This document shows positions 17,090-30,164 of a stretch of DNA of 64,000 nt, in pieces. This stretch comes from Roseivirga sp. GTDB lineage: Bacteria > Bacteroidota > Bacteroidia > Cytophagales > Cyclobacteriaceae. Below the pieces are notes generated by a model that saw only the letters and a program-made list of their open reading frames with translations, did no database searches and was not told where the DNA came from. Positions within the stretch are counted from its first letter, which is position 1; each line of letters opens with the position of its first letter. The stretch spans positions 1 to 64,000 of the forward strand of contig JAAWWF010000026.1 in NCBI GenBank assembly GCA_021404565.1. Direction: 5' to 3'. Made by a program: the position numbers and the translations under genes.

Positions 17090-19039
17090 TTATTGCGTAT
17101 TAGTCAGCCAGTAATGCTGATAGGGTTTTAAAATCAGTCTTCCTTCTTCGAGTTCTATTTTCTTTCCTGAAATCTTATCGAAGAGGCGGTCGTGTTGCAG
17201 TCTCAGTCCGGGAAATGTAGCGTGTGCATGGATGAACTGATCAGTATCCTTAAAATTGTGTATTGCCAGGGTGAGCAAGTCATCTTTGCTGCGTACATAG
17301 GCAAATACATGCTCGTTCTCCAGATTTACAATCTCCAGGTTGTTGTTATCAGCCAGCTCGGGTGATGCCTTTCGGGCAGCAATCATGCGTTGTAAGGCCG
17401 TGAATACAGCCTGACTGGGTTGTCCTTTCCTGGTTCTTTTCGCAGCTTCTTTCCAGTCAATAACAGGCCTGTGGATCCATCGATTGTCATCGCTATGAGT
17501 CGGATCATCCGAAAAGCCATAGTCGTTGAGGGTAGCCAGCTCATCGCCATAATACACCATGGGGATACCCCCATAGGAAAGGATGACAGAGTGTAGCATA
17601 TTGATACGATCCACCGCCCTGGTCACGGCAAGTCTGTTCCCTGATTCCAAGGCAGTCTCTAAGCCTGCCAACGAGGCAAGTGAGCCCGATATGCGCGCAT
17701 CACCATTCTTAGGGTTGTACATAAAGGGCATTCCCTTTGCAAAAGTACCCTCGAACTTGTTCGTAAGGAATCGGGTAAGGAACCTGCGATGCATATAAGG
17801 ATCAAAGCCTGCTTCGCTGATATGCCGGTCTTCAAAGCCTAAACCAATATCGTCATGACAACGGATATAATTGATCCAGGTAGTACCTGGTGGTTTCTCC
17901 GGCAGATCTCTTAGGCCCAGCTGCATCACCTTGGTACTATGCGTTGCTATGGAGTTCCACAGCAGTGCCATCAGTGTGGCATTATAGGCCATGTCATGCT
18001 CGTTGCTCCATACCTTTGATTCACCAAAGTACTTCACAATTTCATCCGGTGCCACGATCGCCTCTGCCAGAAAGGCCACTCCGGGAGCTACGACCTGGGT
18101 ACAAAGCTTAAAAAGCTGATGAATGATGTGTGCCTCGGGCAGGTTCTGGCTGGCCGTTCCCATGCGCTTCCACACGAAGGCCACCGCATCCATACGGAAG
18201 ATGTCTACTCCCATGTTGGCGAGGAACAACACCACATCCAGCATCTCAATAAATACCTTGGGGTTGGTATAGTTAAGATCCCACTGATAGTGGTTGAACA
18301 CCGTCATGACCCATCGCTGCATGGCTTCATCAAAGGTGAAATTACCCGGTGCAGTTTCAGGGAAAACCTCGGGCAAGCCACGTTCAAAAAGCTCGGGAAC
18401 AGTACGATCCGGGAAGGTGTAATAGTAATCCTGATAATGAGCATCTCCCTGCTGCGCTTTGGCGGCCCACTCATGTTCATCAGAGGTATGGTTGACCACA
18501 ACATCTATCATCAACAGCATGTCCTTCTCACGAAGGGTTTTCGCTACCTTTTTAAAGTCTTTATTGCTTCCGAAACGCTTGTCGATTTTCCGGTAATCGG
18601 AAACCGCGTAGCCACCATCGTTTTTCTCTTTGGGGCTTTCGAGTACGGGCATAAGGTGTAGCAGATTCACCCCGAGTTCATCAAAGTAGTCGATCTTGTC
18701 AATCAAACCGTTGAGGTCTTTGTTAAAGCGATCGGCATAGAGCATCATGCCTGTGGTTTGCTCACTGCGAAACCACCCCGGGTTTGCCTCCCTTTGCGCA
18801 TCCGACTTTCTAAGGGCCGCAGGTCTGGCTACATAGTTTCGGAGCATAACGGCTAAAAGTGCCTTCAGCTGCTCTTCAAAGTCCTCCCTTCCAGCGTAGA
18901 GCTTTTCGAAACGCTCAAAAATATCATTGAACAGGGAATAAAGCCTGTTTTCAAAGGGGGGTGTGTTTTTCGAATTTGCCCCGGCCAGAATATCGGAAAG
19001 GCATTTTCGCAGAAATAAGTGGGCGGTTGGATTATACAT
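17090..19039 (-). CDS. Amylosucrase-like GH13 enzyme (subfamily GH13_4 type)
   Basis: The 649-residue protein matches amylosucrase in length and plan: an all-helical N-terminal domain of about 90 residues, the catalytic barrel, a long B' insertion and a C-terminal beta domain. Catalytic residues are Asp284 (FRMDAV), Glu326 (LAEAI) and Asp396 after His395 (CHDDIG). The Neisseria enzyme has Asp286, Glu328 and Asp393, so spacing is conserved. Classical amylosucrase splits sucrose and transfers glucose to a glucan; relatives only hydrolyse sucrose, and glycerol can act as acceptor. No signal peptide is present. It lies between glpD and the alpha-glucosidase, nine and four bases away. That context points to glucosylglycerol or sucrose chemistry. 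Confidence 0.88.
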   Translation of the reverse strand: MYNPTAHLFLRKCLSDILAGANSKNTPPFENRLYSLFNDIFERFEKLYAGREDFEEQLKALLAVMLRNYVARPAALRKSDAQREANPGWFRSEQTTGMMLYADRFNKDLNGLIDKIDYFDELGVNLLHLMPVLESPKEKNDGGYAVSDYRKIDKRFGSNKDFKKVAKTLREKDMLLMIDVVVNHTSDEHEWAAKAQQGDAHYQDYYYTFPDRTVPELFERGLPEVFPETAPGNFTFDEAMQRWVMTVFNHYQWDLNYTNPKVFIEMLDVVLFLANMGVDIFRMDAVAFVWKRMGTASQNLPEAHIIHQLFKLCTQVVAPGVAFLAEAIVAPDEIVKYFGESKVWSNEHDMAYNATLMALLWNSIATHSTKVMQLGLRDLPEKPPGTTWINYIRCHDDIGLGFEDRHISEAGFDPYMHRRFLTRFLTNKFEGTFAKGMPFMYNPKNGDARISGSLASLAGLETALESGNRLAVTRAVDRINMLHSVILSYGGIPMVYYGDELATLNDYGFSDDPTHSDDNRWIHRPVIDWKEAAKRTRKGQPSQAVFTALQRMIAARKASPELADNNNLEIVNLENEHVFAYVRSKDDLLTLAIHNFKDTDQFIHAHATFPGLRLQHDRLFDKISGKKIELEEGRLILKPYQHYWLTNTQ

Positions 19040-19048
19040 TGATTGCTA

Positions 19049-23881
<4,833 letters not shown>

Positions 23882-23960
23882 GTGCTAGTTTTTAAGTTAA
23901 GGTCGGGCAGAGACAAAATTTGCATCAGTCTCATTTACACCGGGTTAGCAAGTCGTTTTA

Positions 23961-23974
23961 TGCAAACGTTTGCA
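23961..23974. promoter_or_regulatory. LacI-family operator, perfect 14-bp palindrome
   Basis: TGCAAACGTTTGCA is a perfect palindrome with the central CG typical of LacI/GalR operators. With its flanks the symmetry extends to ATGCAAACGTTTGCAT. It lies 80 bases before the symporter ATG and is the only such site before the five-gene operon. No LacI-type gene is in the window. A near copy lies upstream of susC at 60298-60311. Confidence 0.75.
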
Positions 23975-24096
23975 TATTAGCCAACTTATAAGTATAGCTA
24001 CAAAGCACTGAAAATCATAGAAAAAGGCTCAGGATATTGGCAGGCAACGCTGACCTCACTCCCCGGCTTTACCTCTGGAAATACAGTCAGTTTAAC

Positions 24097-24128
24097 AAAA
24101 AAAGCCAACCACAAATTGTGTGGCTGGC
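24097..24128 (-). terminator. Rho-independent terminator of the haloperoxidase gene
   Basis: On the minus strand a 10-bp stem with one G-U pair (24128-24119 with 24113-24104) is followed by seven T (24103-24097). It begins 24 bases after the stop of the gene at 24152. Confidence 0.85.
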
Positions 24129-24151
24129 CCTTTACCGAATAGGGCAAATTT

Positions 24152-25486
24152 TTATTCCTTACTGGAAAGCGCCTCGTTTTTCAACTGTAGTTTCCCAACC
24201 AGAAATCCTCCGAGTGCTCTTCCCTGTGTCACACCGTTATCGATGGCAGGACGGTAATGAATCCCTCCGTACAGTCGGCTTACAGCAGCTTCTTCAGAGG
24301 CGTGAATGAACGACTTGAACGAGCGTACACCTAAACCATATTTTACTTCCGTGTCATCGTCAAAAGCGAAGTCTTCTCCAAAGAGAGAGGTCATGGCTAT
24401 AGCGGCTGCGCTGGAGATAACGCTATGCCCGCTGGTATACTCCGGAAAGGGAGGGGTTTGTAGTAATGGCAACCACTCTTCATCTACATATTTGTTGATG
24501 AGGGTCTCAGGACGAATGAGATTACTGCGGTACTTCTCATCCCAGCAGCTGATAAAAGCATCTGCCAGGGCAATAGAGGTCAAAGCATAAGCCTCTGCCG
24601 ATTTCATCACTCCACTATTCGTTTGCTGGCTGGCCACTTTTACAATGCCAATCCAATGGCCACCGGGGGTGATTTTCTTGGAGGCATACATTACATGTCC
24701 TGTCACATTTACTACATAGGGGTTGCAATCCCAAAAGCTGGCAATCTCTTTCTGCTCATCGGTCAGGCTGTTGCCCACTTCGTAAACTTCCATCACCTCT
24801 TTGTAGAACAGACTGTTTTTGTCCTTCATATTGTACTGAGTTGGAAGATCCGGAGCAAACTGCTGGGCAGAGTCCAATACAAAAGGCCTGATCTGATTCC
24901 AGCTTGGCTCAATGGCCTCCATATAAGAAGGAGGGGTCGGCTGCCAGCGGGTTTCATCTTCGGTGATGGTAAACTTAGGAAAGGTGCGGGTTTGTGCGTA
25001 ATTGTCTTTGCCGGCCCAGGCCAGAATATGTGCGGCCACCTCATCACCATATGCCACAGATTTATCGAAAAAGCTGCTGTTGACACCTTCTTTGAGCGTG
25101 GTATACAGTTCTTCTTTATAGGCATCCATCTTATCTTCTGAGAAGATCAGAGCTGTTCCTACTTTGATAAAGGCTTCCAGGGCAGCTAGTTCCATACTTA
25201 CCTCACCCTCAGGTTGCGGAATGGCTTCAAAATCCGTCAGCTGACCCGCCAGGCTTCTGTATTCAGAGTTGCCCAGGGCCATAATTTCATAACCAGCTAT
25301 GCTGGGATAGGCGTAAATGCGACTGGCGACCGGTGGTGAAAATATATCATGCACAATTACATCAGTAAGTTGCTGCATGGTATCATGGTAGGTGTCGGCC
25401 GAGATGGCTACTTCTTTCTTCCCAGAGTCGCAGCTGGCCAGAAATACGAGGCAGATCAATCCAATCCAAAAGGTCTTCTTCATCAC
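24152..25486 (-). CDS. Vanadium-dependent haloperoxidase / PAP2-type lipoprotein
   Basis: The 444-residue exported protein has a lipobox ending at Cys19 (LASC). The C-terminal half has the signature of the acid phosphatase/vanadium haloperoxidase superfamily: Lys-Tyr-Arg around the KYRSNLIRPE segment, EYTSGHS with His354, and SRLYGGIHYRPA with Arg and His410, the residue that would bind vanadate or be phosphorylated. The long all-helical N-terminal half is the type seen in bacterial haloperoxidase-like proteins rather than in lipid phosphatases. It would act in the periplasm or at the surface. Whether it oxidises halide or removes phosphate cannot be told by eye. It is monocistronic, with a good terminator. 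Confidence 0.85.
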   Translation of the reverse strand: MMKKTFWIGLICLVFLASCDSGKKEVAISADTYHDTMQQLTDVIVHDIFSPPVASRIYAYPSIAGYEIMALGNSEYRSLAGQLTDFEAIPQPEGEVSMELAALEAFIKVGTALIFSEDKMDAYKEELYTTLKEGVNSSFFDKSVAYGDEVAAHILAWAGKDNYAQTRTFPKFTITEDETRWQPTPPSYMEAIEPSWNQIRPFVLDSAQQFAPDLPTQYNMKDKNSLFYKEVMEVYEVGNSLTDEQKEIASFWDCNPYVVNVTGHVMYASKKITPGGHWIGIVKVASQQTNSGVMKSAEAYALTSIALADAFISCWDEKYRSNLIRPETLINKYVDEEWLPLLQTPPFPEYTSGHSVISSAAAIAMTSLFGEDFAFDDDTEVKYGLGVRSFKSFIHASEEAAVSRLYGGIHYRPAIDNGVTQGRALGGFLVGKLQLKNEALSSKE

Positions 25487-25565
25487 AGTGTCAATTTTCT
25501 CAATCTCAAAGTTAGGAAAACCAGACCTAAAACAAGCTCAGATTAAGACTAAAAGTCTTTGAAAA

Positions 25566-28500
25566 TCAAGCAGCTGACGATTTTCGAAACCTGGATATTA
25601 GAAAAAAAGCAACTGGTATGAACAGCAGGAACCACCAGAAACCCGGCAGGCCCGCACTCACTAAAGGTGCATCATTCCCATTGACAACAAAATGAGCCCA
25701 GTAATAGGGGTGTGACTGCAGAGCATCTGCCTTGTTGATATACTCAAGCTTAGCGGCAGACATCGATGTTGATTTGCTTTGTCCTTCGGCCAGATTTTGA
25801 TAGAAGCTCTTCATCAGCTGCCCTGAGCTCTGGTCATTGGCTAGCCAAAGGGTCATCACAGCGCTTCTGCTACCAGCATAAAAGAAGCCATTCGCCATAC
25901 TGATAACGCCTTCTCCTCTTATCACATCACCACTTCCCGAATTACAGGCACTTAACACCACCATATCTGCTGGTGCACGCATCGCGAATAACTCCCTTGT
26001 AAGCAGATTACCGTCATTCAGTGAGTCAAGGTCCTCTTCAGCAAACAGCAGTCTCGAATAGAGTGGTGCCTCATTGTTGATCAAACCATGGCTTGCAATA
26101 TGGATGATCGAGTAATCGTCAATGACTTCCTTGAAACGCTTCTCAGTGGCTTCTTTTGACAGAAAAGTCCTGGTATCCAAAACAGAAGCTATGCTGTTAA
26201 CTTCCTGTTCTGTCCAGATGAGATCGGCCAACTCACTTCGATCCTCAGAGACTGCAGCTCCAGCTCCGCCATCACCGGCCCAGGGTGCAAAAGCTGCTAC
26301 TTTGGGGTTAGCTGCGGATTTACCGGAAGACTGAAGGGCTAAAAGTGTGGCGGAGTTAGCATAAGATACGTTGACATTTTTCAACAAATAATCAAGGTCT
26401 TTAAAGCTCTTCTCAGTTCCTGTGTTTTGCAAAACCAGCGCCTCGAATGCCAGCAGGCCTAAGTCTCCATCCGGAATGATCAATAATTCGGATTTCCCCT
26501 CGAGGTTTTGCGGGGTAATACCCAATAGCGGGGAGAGGAATTTGCTAACGGCCAGATAATCTTCGAAGGCGGATTTGCTGTCCTGAAGCAAGCCAATAAA
26601 CTCCTTTAGTTTTACATGAAATTCCCTATCTATTGTTTTGGATTCAATTGCCACACCTTGCTTGCTGATTTTCATGAGTACAAGACTGCTGTTATTCAAC
26701 TGATAATGAAACATCATCTGGTTTTCATTGAGCAGGTCATTGCGGACTTCATCCAGTGAGGTAAATTCCTTTTCAATCTTCAGGCGATGGTAGGCTGGAA
26801 AGGACTTCTTCAGGTTTTCGTTAAACTCTGCCTCCGACTGTAGATAGGCAAACAGCTCGCTTTCATATTTCTGAATTCTACTGGTATCACTACCCTGATT
26901 CACTTCTTTTGCCTGATAGAGCTGAGCCTCCAGGAAAGCTATATTCTTGGCCAGGGCCCCTTTCAAAAAGAACAGGGAATCGGGTAAATCCAGCGTACCG
27001 AGCTGAATACTTTCATTCACATTGGCAATGATCAGATTGGCCTTATTTTTTTCCAGAGACTCAAAGATAAAATCACTGTAATCCTCACTTGTCAGCTCCA
27101 TAAGCTTCTTACTTACCGATACACTCAGGCTATTCAGGCGTGACAAAGTGCTTTTTATCAACAACCTGTCAGTATAATTGTCAGGATTATTATCCATTTT
27201 AAGCCCGACTTTGTGGCCAAGTTGCAGTGTAGACATTGCCAGTTCCAGAAAGGAAAGATCTTGGGTAGTTTTGTGTTTTTCTTCCAAAATGGCAGCCTTA
27301 TTGACAAGCGCCCTGAAAAGAGGTTTTTCATTAGCACTTTCAACCTCCTGAGGGTTAACCTCAATACTGGTATCGTTGAAATCGGGAACGGCAGCGATCA
27401 GGGCTTGCTGATATTGCGCCAACGCTTCTTCTTGTCTCCCGGTTTTGTACAGCAAAGCAGCATAAGCATTGCCTATTGAAGCAGGGTCATTTCCTTTGCC
27501 ACCGGTATTCTTAGTAACAATCTCCAGTGCCCGTGATAAATTCTTTAGCGCCTCCTCCTCTTTTAATTCGTTTTGAGCCTGAACCTCTCCCAACCTCAGG
27601 TATGTCAGTGCGAGAATTCTGGGATCAGCCTGCACGCTGGGTTTTGACAGAATATCCAGACTCTTTTGCAGACTACCAATAGCCTCTTTATTATCTCCCT
27701 TATTTTGGAAGATATGCCCCAGAATCAGATAGGCATTCCCTGTTTTCCTGTGATCAGTACCGAGCAAATCCTGGCAAAACTGCAAACATTCCCGGATGGT
27801 ACTCTCCGCATTTTCCCAATCGCCCAGAGTATTGTAATGGTCTGCCAGCCCCAACAGCATATCAATCATAAGCGGATCCTGCGGATTGTAGAGCTTCAGG
27901 ATGCTTCTCCCCTGCTGTACAAACTGTACGGCTTTTTGATTCAGACCCAGCTTGGAATAAGCCGAACTCAGGTTGTAATAAATCTTGATTAACTCAGGGT
28001 GATTAGGGTTTTGGTAAAGTTCACTGAGTAGTTCTGCCGATTTCTCCAGATAGCCTATGGCCTCCTCCATCAGGCCCATATAAATAGTTAAACCGCCCTG
28101 ATTATTGAGCACTTTGGCCACCCTGATATCGTTAACTCCCAATGAATCAAAAATGGCCAGCGCCTGGTCCCAGTCATTTCCAGCCTCAAAAAGCCCCCCT
28201 GTATTAGCAAGTGATACGCCCCTTCCGATGTAAACAGAGGCAAGGCGTTCACTGGCCTTGGGGTCCTCTTTTTCATAGTTATCCAGTGCCAGCTGATAAC
28301 TTTTAAGGGCATTGGCAAAGTCTCCTCCACTTTCATAAATAACTGCTTTGTTTCTATAGAGCTCCAACAGCAAATTATGACCCTTAATTTTGGCAGCCTG
28401 TCCCTCCACCTCTTCCAGCAAGGCAAAGGCCTCCTGATGTTTTCTCAATGCATTGAGGCTATACGCTTTTTCTATTTTGCTATGATAATAAGATGCCATG

Positions 28501-28685
28501 TCATCATCCACCTTATAGCCTTCCAAGGCTTTATCGTAGTAATAAATAGCACTGTCAAAGCGACCTATATTGGCCTGGTATCGTGCTTGCTCATGTAAAG
28601 TATCAGCCTTGCTTAGAATCTCTTCCTGAGCTAACAGGGATGTGGCACTCAGGATTGCCCAGAGTAGGGTAAAAACACTCTTCAT
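25566..28685 (-). CDS. CHAT-domain protease with TPR repeats, periplasmic and membrane-anchored
   Basis: A 1039-residue protein with a signal peptide (cleavage after LLA near residue 19), then about ten TPR or TPR-like repeats to about residue 450, a helical linker, and a C-terminal CHAT domain. The caspase-like dyad is intact: His866 in IASHG and Cys914 in SACNSG. A hydrophobic segment near residues 1008-1027 followed by basic residues would anchor it in the inner membrane with the protease in the periplasm. CHAT proteins cut partner proteins after binding by their repeats. It is the closest gene downstream of the HlyD gene, 184 bases away, and is a paralogue of the protein at 34848-37991. 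The target is unknown. Confidence 0.9.
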   Translation of the reverse strand: MKSVFTLLWAILSATSLLAQEEILSKADTLHEQARYQANIGRFDSAIYYYDKALEGYKVDDDMASYYHSKIEKAYSLNALRKHQEAFALLEEVEGQAAKIKGHNLLLELYRNKAVIYESGGDFANALKSYQLALDNYEKEDPKASERLASVYIGRGVSLANTGGLFEAGNDWDQALAIFDSLGVNDIRVAKVLNNQGGLTIYMGLMEEAIGYLEKSAELLSELYQNPNHPELIKIYYNLSSAYSKLGLNQKAVQFVQQGRSILKLYNPQDPLMIDMLLGLADHYNTLGDWENAESTIRECLQFCQDLLGTDHRKTGNAYLILGHIFQNKGDNKEAIGSLQKSLDILSKPSVQADPRILALTYLRLGEVQAQNELKEEEALKNLSRALEIVTKNTGGKGNDPASIGNAYAALLYKTGRQEEALAQYQQALIAAVPDFNDTSIEVNPQEVESANEKPLFRALVNKAAILEEKHKTTQDLSFLELAMSTLQLGHKVGLKMDNNPDNYTDRLLIKSTLSRLNSLSVSVSKKLMELTSEDYSDFIFESLEKNKANLIIANVNESIQLGTLDLPDSLFFLKGALAKNIAFLEAQLYQAKEVNQGSDTSRIQKYESELFAYLQSEAEFNENLKKSFPAYHRLKIEKEFTSLDEVRNDLLNENQMMFHYQLNNSSLVLMKISKQGVAIESKTIDREFHVKLKEFIGLLQDSKSAFEDYLAVSKFLSPLLGITPQNLEGKSELLIIPDGDLGLLAFEALVLQNTGTEKSFKDLDYLLKNVNVSYANSATLLALQSSGKSAANPKVAAFAPWAGDGGAGAAVSEDRSELADLIWTEQEVNSIASVLDTRTFLSKEATEKRFKEVIDDYSIIHIASHGLINNEAPLYSRLLFAEEDLDSLNDGNLLTRELFAMRAPADMVVLSACNSGSGDVIRGEGVISMANGFFYAGSRSAVMTLWLANDQSSGQLMKSFYQNLAEGQSKSTSMSAAKLEYINKADALQSHPYYWAHFVVNGNDAPLVSAGLPGFWWFLLFIPVAFFLISRFRKSSAA

Positions 28686-28868
28686 AGAATTAGTATTTAG
28701 AAATTTCGGTTGACTACGGTATTAAATTATAAAAATATAATGAACACCGGTTCATTTAACGCTCACTCGATTTTAGAAAGAACAATTAGAGTTAATAAAA
28801 TAAACAGGAGGGCAATGAGTCAGAAGTGGAGTTGTGTTCTCCTATTCAGGGCCTGTGAAACCCATGGA

Positions 28869-30164
28869 TTAGTTTTTCAGAATATCTTTCAATGAGCTAA
28901 AGAGACGCTCGATGAGCCGAAGGTCTTCTGTGATTATTTCTGCGGAAGAAGTCATTTCGGGAGTATAATCCAACCGGGTACCATATTGTGTAAGAAGTCC
29001 TTTTTCGAGATTCACGCCAATGGCATAAACCTCGCCATCGGCCAATAAGGGCAATGTGCTTATCACTCCCTGAATACTGCCATACTCACCGGATGGAAAC
29101 TTATCGAGCTTTAATTTAACTTCCTGACCAATTTTCACCTTACCAAAGCCCGCAGCGGGGATTTTTACCTCTACTTCATATTCCTTACCTGATGGAATAA
29201 CCGCGAACAGTGTTGTACCCGGATCAACAAGTTGGTTCGTTTTCACCCTTCCCTGATAGTCCAGTTTACCGGTTATCGGTGCCCTTATTGTAAAATCCGT
29301 TTCCCATCGAATAATGTAGTTCTGTAGGGTACTGATCATTGTCTCTATTCCGGATCTATCTTCCATTGACTTTTCGATACGTGCGATGGAAAAGTCCTGA
29401 ATCTGGCTTTCAAGGTCTTCAAGCGTGAGTTCACTCTGGATAATACTTTTCTTAATGGCCTCATCTGATTTCAGCGATTGATTATAGGCTGTTTTTGCAT
29501 TCAGGAAGTCCAGCTTGGCGATAAGTCCAAGCTTGAATTCTTCCTCCTTCATTTCAAACCTTTCCCTGGCATGCACAATGTCTTTTCTGCTCAATTTCGC
29601 TTCATTTAATGTTATTTGCTTAAGGTCGGTATGGTGCTTCAACCTGGTTTTTAGTGTCTGCAATTTTCGGAATTGATCCTCGTCAAATAAAAATATCTCA
29701 TAGTCTTTCAGCGCATTTTTCAGATTGAGGAAGTCATTGGAGGCATCATACAAATTGACCGTTTGCGCATTTTCAAAACTCCTAGGCACGGAATCGCTCA
29801 TAAATGTATTTGCCTGCTCAAGAAAAGACCTCAAATACTCAATGGATGCCACAGGTATCGGGTTGGCCATTTCAGCAATCACCTGCCCTGAAGAGACCTG
29901 CTCTCCATTGCTAATATGAATTTTGTGAATTCTTCCACTCACTTTGGTGGATACATAAACTGGCGGAGTGGCTGTGGAGATTATGGCGCGGCCCTCGATT
30001 ATATCAGGATATTTAATGAAATAGCTTAGTGTAAATACTGCCAATACTATAAGCATAAGGACCGTATTACCCCGGCTGACCATCCAGTTAGGTGGTCTGT
30101 TGAGGATGTTCTGAACATCTTCTGACCTGAGTTCTATGTTGATATGATCGTCTTCCTCTGGCAT
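28869..30164 (-). CDS. HlyD-family membrane fusion protein
   Basis: The adaptor links the inner-membrane exporter to an outer-membrane channel. The 431-residue chain has one transmembrane helix at about residues 33-53 after a short cytoplasmic lead. A biotinyl-lipoyl half follows (GRIHKIHISNGEQVSSGQVIAEM), then a long alpha-helical hairpin from about 95 to 275, the second half motif FTIRAPITGKLDY, and a beta-barrel domain. It starts directly after the C39 ABC transporter stop, with no gap, so the two are one unit. No TolC-type outer-membrane gene is nearby. This is the normal partner of a bacteriocin-type exporter. Confidence 0.93.
   Translation of the reverse strand: MPEEDDHINIELRSEDVQNILNRPPNWMVSRGNTVLMLIVLAVFTLSYFIKYPDIIEGRAIISTATPPVYVSTKVSGRIHKIHISNGEQVSSGQVIAEMANPIPVASIEYLRSFLEQANTFMSDSVPRSFENAQTVNLYDASNDFLNLKNALKDYEIFLFDEDQFRKLQTLKTRLKHHTDLKQITLNEAKLSRKDIVHARERFEMKEEEFKLGLIAKLDFLNAKTAYNQSLKSDEAIKKSIIQSELTLEDLESQIQDFSIARIEKSMEDRSGIETMISTLQNYIIRWETDFTIRAPITGKLDYQGRVKTNQLVDPGTTLFAVIPSGKEYEVEVKIPAAGFGKVKIGQEVKLKLDKFPSGEYGSIQGVISTLPLLADGEVYAIGVNLEKGLLTQYGTRLDYTPEMTSSAEIITEDLRLIERLFSSLKDILKN

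Noticed and set aside
18119-18661. 180-codon plus-strand frame opposite the amylosucrase-like gene
   Set aside because: The opposite strand encodes conserved catalytic motifs across the same interval.
24037-24309. Plus-strand frame over the haloperoxidase terminator
   Set aside because: It crosses a strong minus-strand terminator and the 3' end of a real gene.
28741-28754. TGAAC/GTTCA dyad upstream of the first CHAT gene
   Set aside because: Only five-base arms with an imperfect centre, and no second copy seen; too weak to call an operator.
28710-28895. Small plus-strand frame with an AGGAGG before an internal ATG
   Set aside because: The peptide is only about 24 codons from that ATG, overlaps the hlyD-type gene and has no leader or cysteine pattern.
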